Assembly (NCBI RefSeq): GCF_000367345.1
Contig: NZ_BARE01000048.1
Span: 1 to 34,155 of the forward strand
DNA from: Sphingobium xenophagum NBRC 107872
GTDB lineage: Bacteria > Pseudomonadota > Alphaproteobacteria > Sphingomonadales > Sphingomonadaceae
DNA length: 34,155 nt
Direction of reading: 5' to 3'
The position numbers were made by a program, and so were the translations under genes. Each line of letters opens with the position of its first letter. Within the stretch, counting starts at the first letter, position 1. Shown piece by piece: positions 32,193-34,155 of this stretch. The notes beneath the pieces are model-generated. The model saw only the letters and a list, made by a program, of their open reading frames with translations. It did no database searches and was not told the DNA's origin.

Positions 32193-33893
32193 TTGCCTGC
32201 CTCACTGATGAATATCCTTGCCTACGCTGGCATCGTCCTCCTGACGTTGGTCATTATCGGCGTGATCCTGACACGACTTTACCGGCGGGCAACGAAGGAC
32301 GTGGCCCTGATCCGAACCGGCTTCGGCGGCGAGAAGGTTGTGCTGAACGGTGGCATCATGGTCATCCCGGTTCTGCACGAGTTGATGCAAGTGCGCCTTA
32401 CAACCGTGAAGCTTGAGGTTTCGCGGCTTAACAAGGATGCGCTGATCACGCTCGATAAGCTTCGCGTGGACGTCATCGGCCTGTTCCATATCAAGGTGAA
32501 GCCTGATGCCCAGTCAATTGCCGCAGCGGCGCAGACGCTTGGAGACTCGGTCAATAATCCAGACGCGGTAAAATCGCTGCTTGACGGCAAACTGGTGTCG
32601 GCTTTGCGATCGGTTGCCGCAACGATGACGATGGAGCACCTCCACGCGAACCGGGCCGACTTCATTCAGAAGGTTCAGGAAGCCCTCATGACAGATCTGG
32701 ACATGAACGGTTTTCAACTTGAATCGGTGAGCATTACGCATTTCGACCAGACGGCGTTCGAACATTTCAACGAAAATAATGCGTTCGATGCCGAAGGGCT
32801 GACCGTTCTGACGCGCACGATCGAGGAACGAAAGAAGATCCGCAACGACATCGTCGCAACCAATCGCGTCGAGATTGAGCAGCGCAACCTGGATGCGAAC
32901 AACCAATCGCTGGAAATCGCCCAGGCAGCAGAACAAGCGAGGCTGACGCAGGAGCAAACCTTGTCAGCACGACGTGCTGAGCAAGCAACTGCCATCGCAA
33001 CGGCGGAGGCGGAACAAACCCGTCTGGCGGAAATTGCCCGCATCAGCGCTCAACAGGCCCAGACGGTCGCCCAAACCGAAGCTGACAAGGTCATACAGAC
33101 CGCTACGATCTTGCGAGACGGTGCAATTCAGACAGCCACTATCGAACGCGATCGCAATATCGAACTCGCCCGCATAACCACCGCAGTTCAGACGGCACAA
33201 AAGTCCGAAGAGGAATCCACGGCGACCGCCGCCGCCAACGAGGCTCGTGCCTTGGCAGTTCGCGCCGAAGAAAGCGTCGTGACCGCAAAGGCAACTGAAA
33301 TCGCCAACCGAAACAAGAATGTCGCAGTGATCGCAGCGACCCAGCGCGCGCAAGAAGAGGCTGTCCAGATCACGGTCGCAGCCACCGCAGAAAAGGAAGC
33401 AGCCGAGGCGCGGGCAGCAGCTATGCGGACCGAAGCGACGGCGGAAGCTGACGCTGACAAGGCGCGAGCCGAAGGCCGCGCCGCAGCATTCAAAGTGGAT
33501 GCGGCCGGCCAGGCCGCCATCAACGAAGCAACCAACATATTGAACGATGCGCAAACTGCCCTGCTCGTTCGCAAAGCGATGCTCGAAGCGCTGCCTGAAA
33601 TCATTGCGGCAGCGAGCAAGCCGATGGAGCAAATCGACAAGATTTCCATACTGGATGCCCGCGGTCTGCATGGGAGCCAGGCTGGCTCAGACGACAGCGC
33701 TGGTGGTGGAAACTTGGCCGATGCAGCGGTTTCGGCAGCTATGCGCTATCGGGTTGGCGGACCGTTGATCGACGCCTTGATGGCGGAACTGGGTATGTCA
33801 GGTGGAAGCATGAACGGGATGTTGGCCGGCGCGCCAAGCTCGACAGCGCCTGCTGCTGGCGCCGAACCCACATCAGCTTCCAAAAGCGACTGA
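32193..33893 (+). CDS. yqiK: Flotillin family protein YqiK
   Basis: A 566-residue flotillin of the YqiK type. One membrane helix lies at residues 8-29, followed by RLYRRATKDVALIRTGFGGEKVV and a PHB/SPFH domain to about 210 (TVKLEVSRLNKDALITLDKLRVDV, quoted in part, and NNAFDAEGLT). Then come about 230 residues of Ala/Glu/Gln/Arg-rich coiled coil (215-450) and a C-terminal oligomerisation region with GGNLADAAVSAAMRYR. Flotillins organise ordered membrane domains and respond to envelope stress. The start is TTG at 32193, supported by AGGAG six bases upstream; the first ATG, at 32208, is too far from that site. The C-terminal 25 residues are low-complexity Ala/Ser. Confidence 0.92.
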   Translation: MPASLMNILAYAGIVLLTLVIIGVILTRLYRRATKDVALIRTGFGGEKVVLNGGIMVIPVLHELMQVRLTTVKLEVSRLNKDALITLDKLRVDVIGLFHIKVKPDAQSIAAAAQTLGDSVNNPDAVKSLLDGKLVSALRSVAATMTMEHLHANRADFIQKVQEALMTDLDMNGFQLESVSITHFDQTAFEHFNENNAFDAEGLTVLTRTIEERKKIRNDIVATNRVEIEQRNLDANNQSLEIAQAAEQARLTQEQTLSARRAEQATAIATAEAEQTRLAEIARISAQQAQTVAQTEADKVIQTATILRDGAIQTATIERDRNIELARITTAVQTAQKSEEESTATAAANEARALAVRAEESVVTAKATEIANRNKNVAVIAATQRAQEEAVQITVAATAEKEAAEARAAAMRTEATAEADADKARAEGRAAAFKVDAAGQAAINEATNILNDAQTALLVRKAMLEALPEIIAAASKPMEQIDKISILDARGLHGSQAGSDDSAGGGNLADAAVSAAMRYRVGGPLIDALMAELGMSGGSMNGMLAGAPSSTAPAAGAEPTSASKSD

Positions 33894-33998
33894 TAGTTCC
33901 AATATGGTATAGGGCATAGAAGCCAGGCATTCCCTCAAATTTCGCAAAATCCGGTCGATCCGGTTCAGTCCCGATCAATGGAAACGGTTGAGTGATCG

Positions 33999-34039
33999 CG
34001 CGCCTGTACGAAGTCTCATCGGGGCTTTGTACAGGCGCG
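33999..34039. repeat. Perfect 11-bp inverted repeat downstream of yqiK
   Basis: CGCGCCTGTAC (33999-34009) and GTACAGGCGCG (34029-34039) are exact inverted copies separated by 19 bases. There is no T tract, so this is not a standard terminator. It could be a long-loop hairpin, a protein-binding site or a recombination remnant. The rest of 33894-34155 contains no gene I can support. Confidence 0.7.
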
Positions 34040-34155
34040 ACGATTGGGGTCGTTGACAGCCTTGTCAAAGCGCGAGCCGTCCGCCACAAGGGCGATATCG
34101 CGGCTTGACCTGGCGCAGCCAAGGCGAGTTGCGACATAAGAAATATTGGTCGCGG

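Noticed and set aside
32964..33671. Minus-strand open frame opposite the flotillin coiled coil
   Set aside because: It mirrors the Ala/Glu repeat region of flotillin and gives a Cys/Gly/Phe-rich translation with no domain.
33739..34137. Minus-strand open frame of 132 codons at the window end
   Set aside because: It overlaps the well-supported flotillin C-terminus, has no recognisable domain or ribosome-binding site, and its amino-acid mix looks like an antisense frame.
1..34155. Mobile elements, CRISPR arrays, tRNA or rRNA genes
   Set aside because: No transposase or integrase, no regularly spaced repeats, and no tRNA- or rRNA-like sequence was seen on either strand.

Overview
The window looks like chromosomal DNA of a sphingomonad-type alphaproteobacterium (Sphingobium/Sphingomonas-like). 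This rests on high GC content, tightly packed operons with many ATGA/GTGA/TGATG stop-start overlaps, and protein types common in that group: a DUF442-SQR fusion, paired YeeE/YedE proteins, a CIO-type bd oxidase and a plug-less outer-membrane barrel. All identifications were made by eye from translated sequence, without database searches. No rRNA, tRNA, CRISPR array or intact insertion sequence was seen, and no gene-free stretch exceeds 300 bases.

Region 1 (19-7566, minus strand) is a six-gene purine/ureide operon. In transcription order it encodes an SBF-type symporter, an AtzE/HpxY-type amidase, an NCS2 purine permease, an exported nucleosidase, an HpxW-type Ntn hydrolase (oxamate amidohydrolase-like) and an allantoate amidohydrolase-like M20 enzyme. 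Together they could release a nucleobase outside the cytoplasm, import it, and process late nitrogen-rich ureide/oxamate intermediates. The small AtzG/HpxX partner expected beside AtzE is absent as a free gene, but the symporter has a C-terminal tail that resembles it.

Region 2 (7716-15563, minus strand) is a seven-gene envelope cluster. It holds two GT4 glycosyltransferases, an MprF/flippase-like membrane protein, a DUF2141 protein, an exported endonuclease/exonuclease/phosphatase-fold enzyme, an outer-membrane barrel and a GT-C membrane glycosyltransferase. A divergent exported propeller-like protein follows (15656-16471). I know of no named pathway with this set; a glycolipid or surface-glycan system is the most economical reading.

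Region 3 (16527-24350) is a sulfide-stress locus. A BigR/SqrR-like ArsR repressor and a Prx6-type peroxiredoxin diverge from a plus-strand run: ETHE1/Blh-type persulfide dioxygenase, two YeeE/YedE half-transporters, DUF442-sulfide:quinone oxidoreductase, TauE/SafE exporter, CioA, CioB and a 34-residue DUF2474/CydX-like peptide. Logically, sulfide is oxidised to persulfide and sulfite, sulfite is exported, and quinol is reoxidised by a sulfide-tolerant oxidase.

Region 4 (24406-31258, minus strand) is a five-gene ion-homeostasis operon: NhaA, a DUF389 protein with an unusual OmpA-like tail, an NhaP-type antiporter, a DUF2254 membrane protein and a ClC H+/Cl- antiporter. A long, structured leader precedes nhaA and is a candidate cation riboswitch.

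Region 5 (31528-33893, plus strand) is a yqiJ-yqiK (flotillin) pair. It is followed by an 11-bp perfect inverted repeat in otherwise featureless DNA to the window end.
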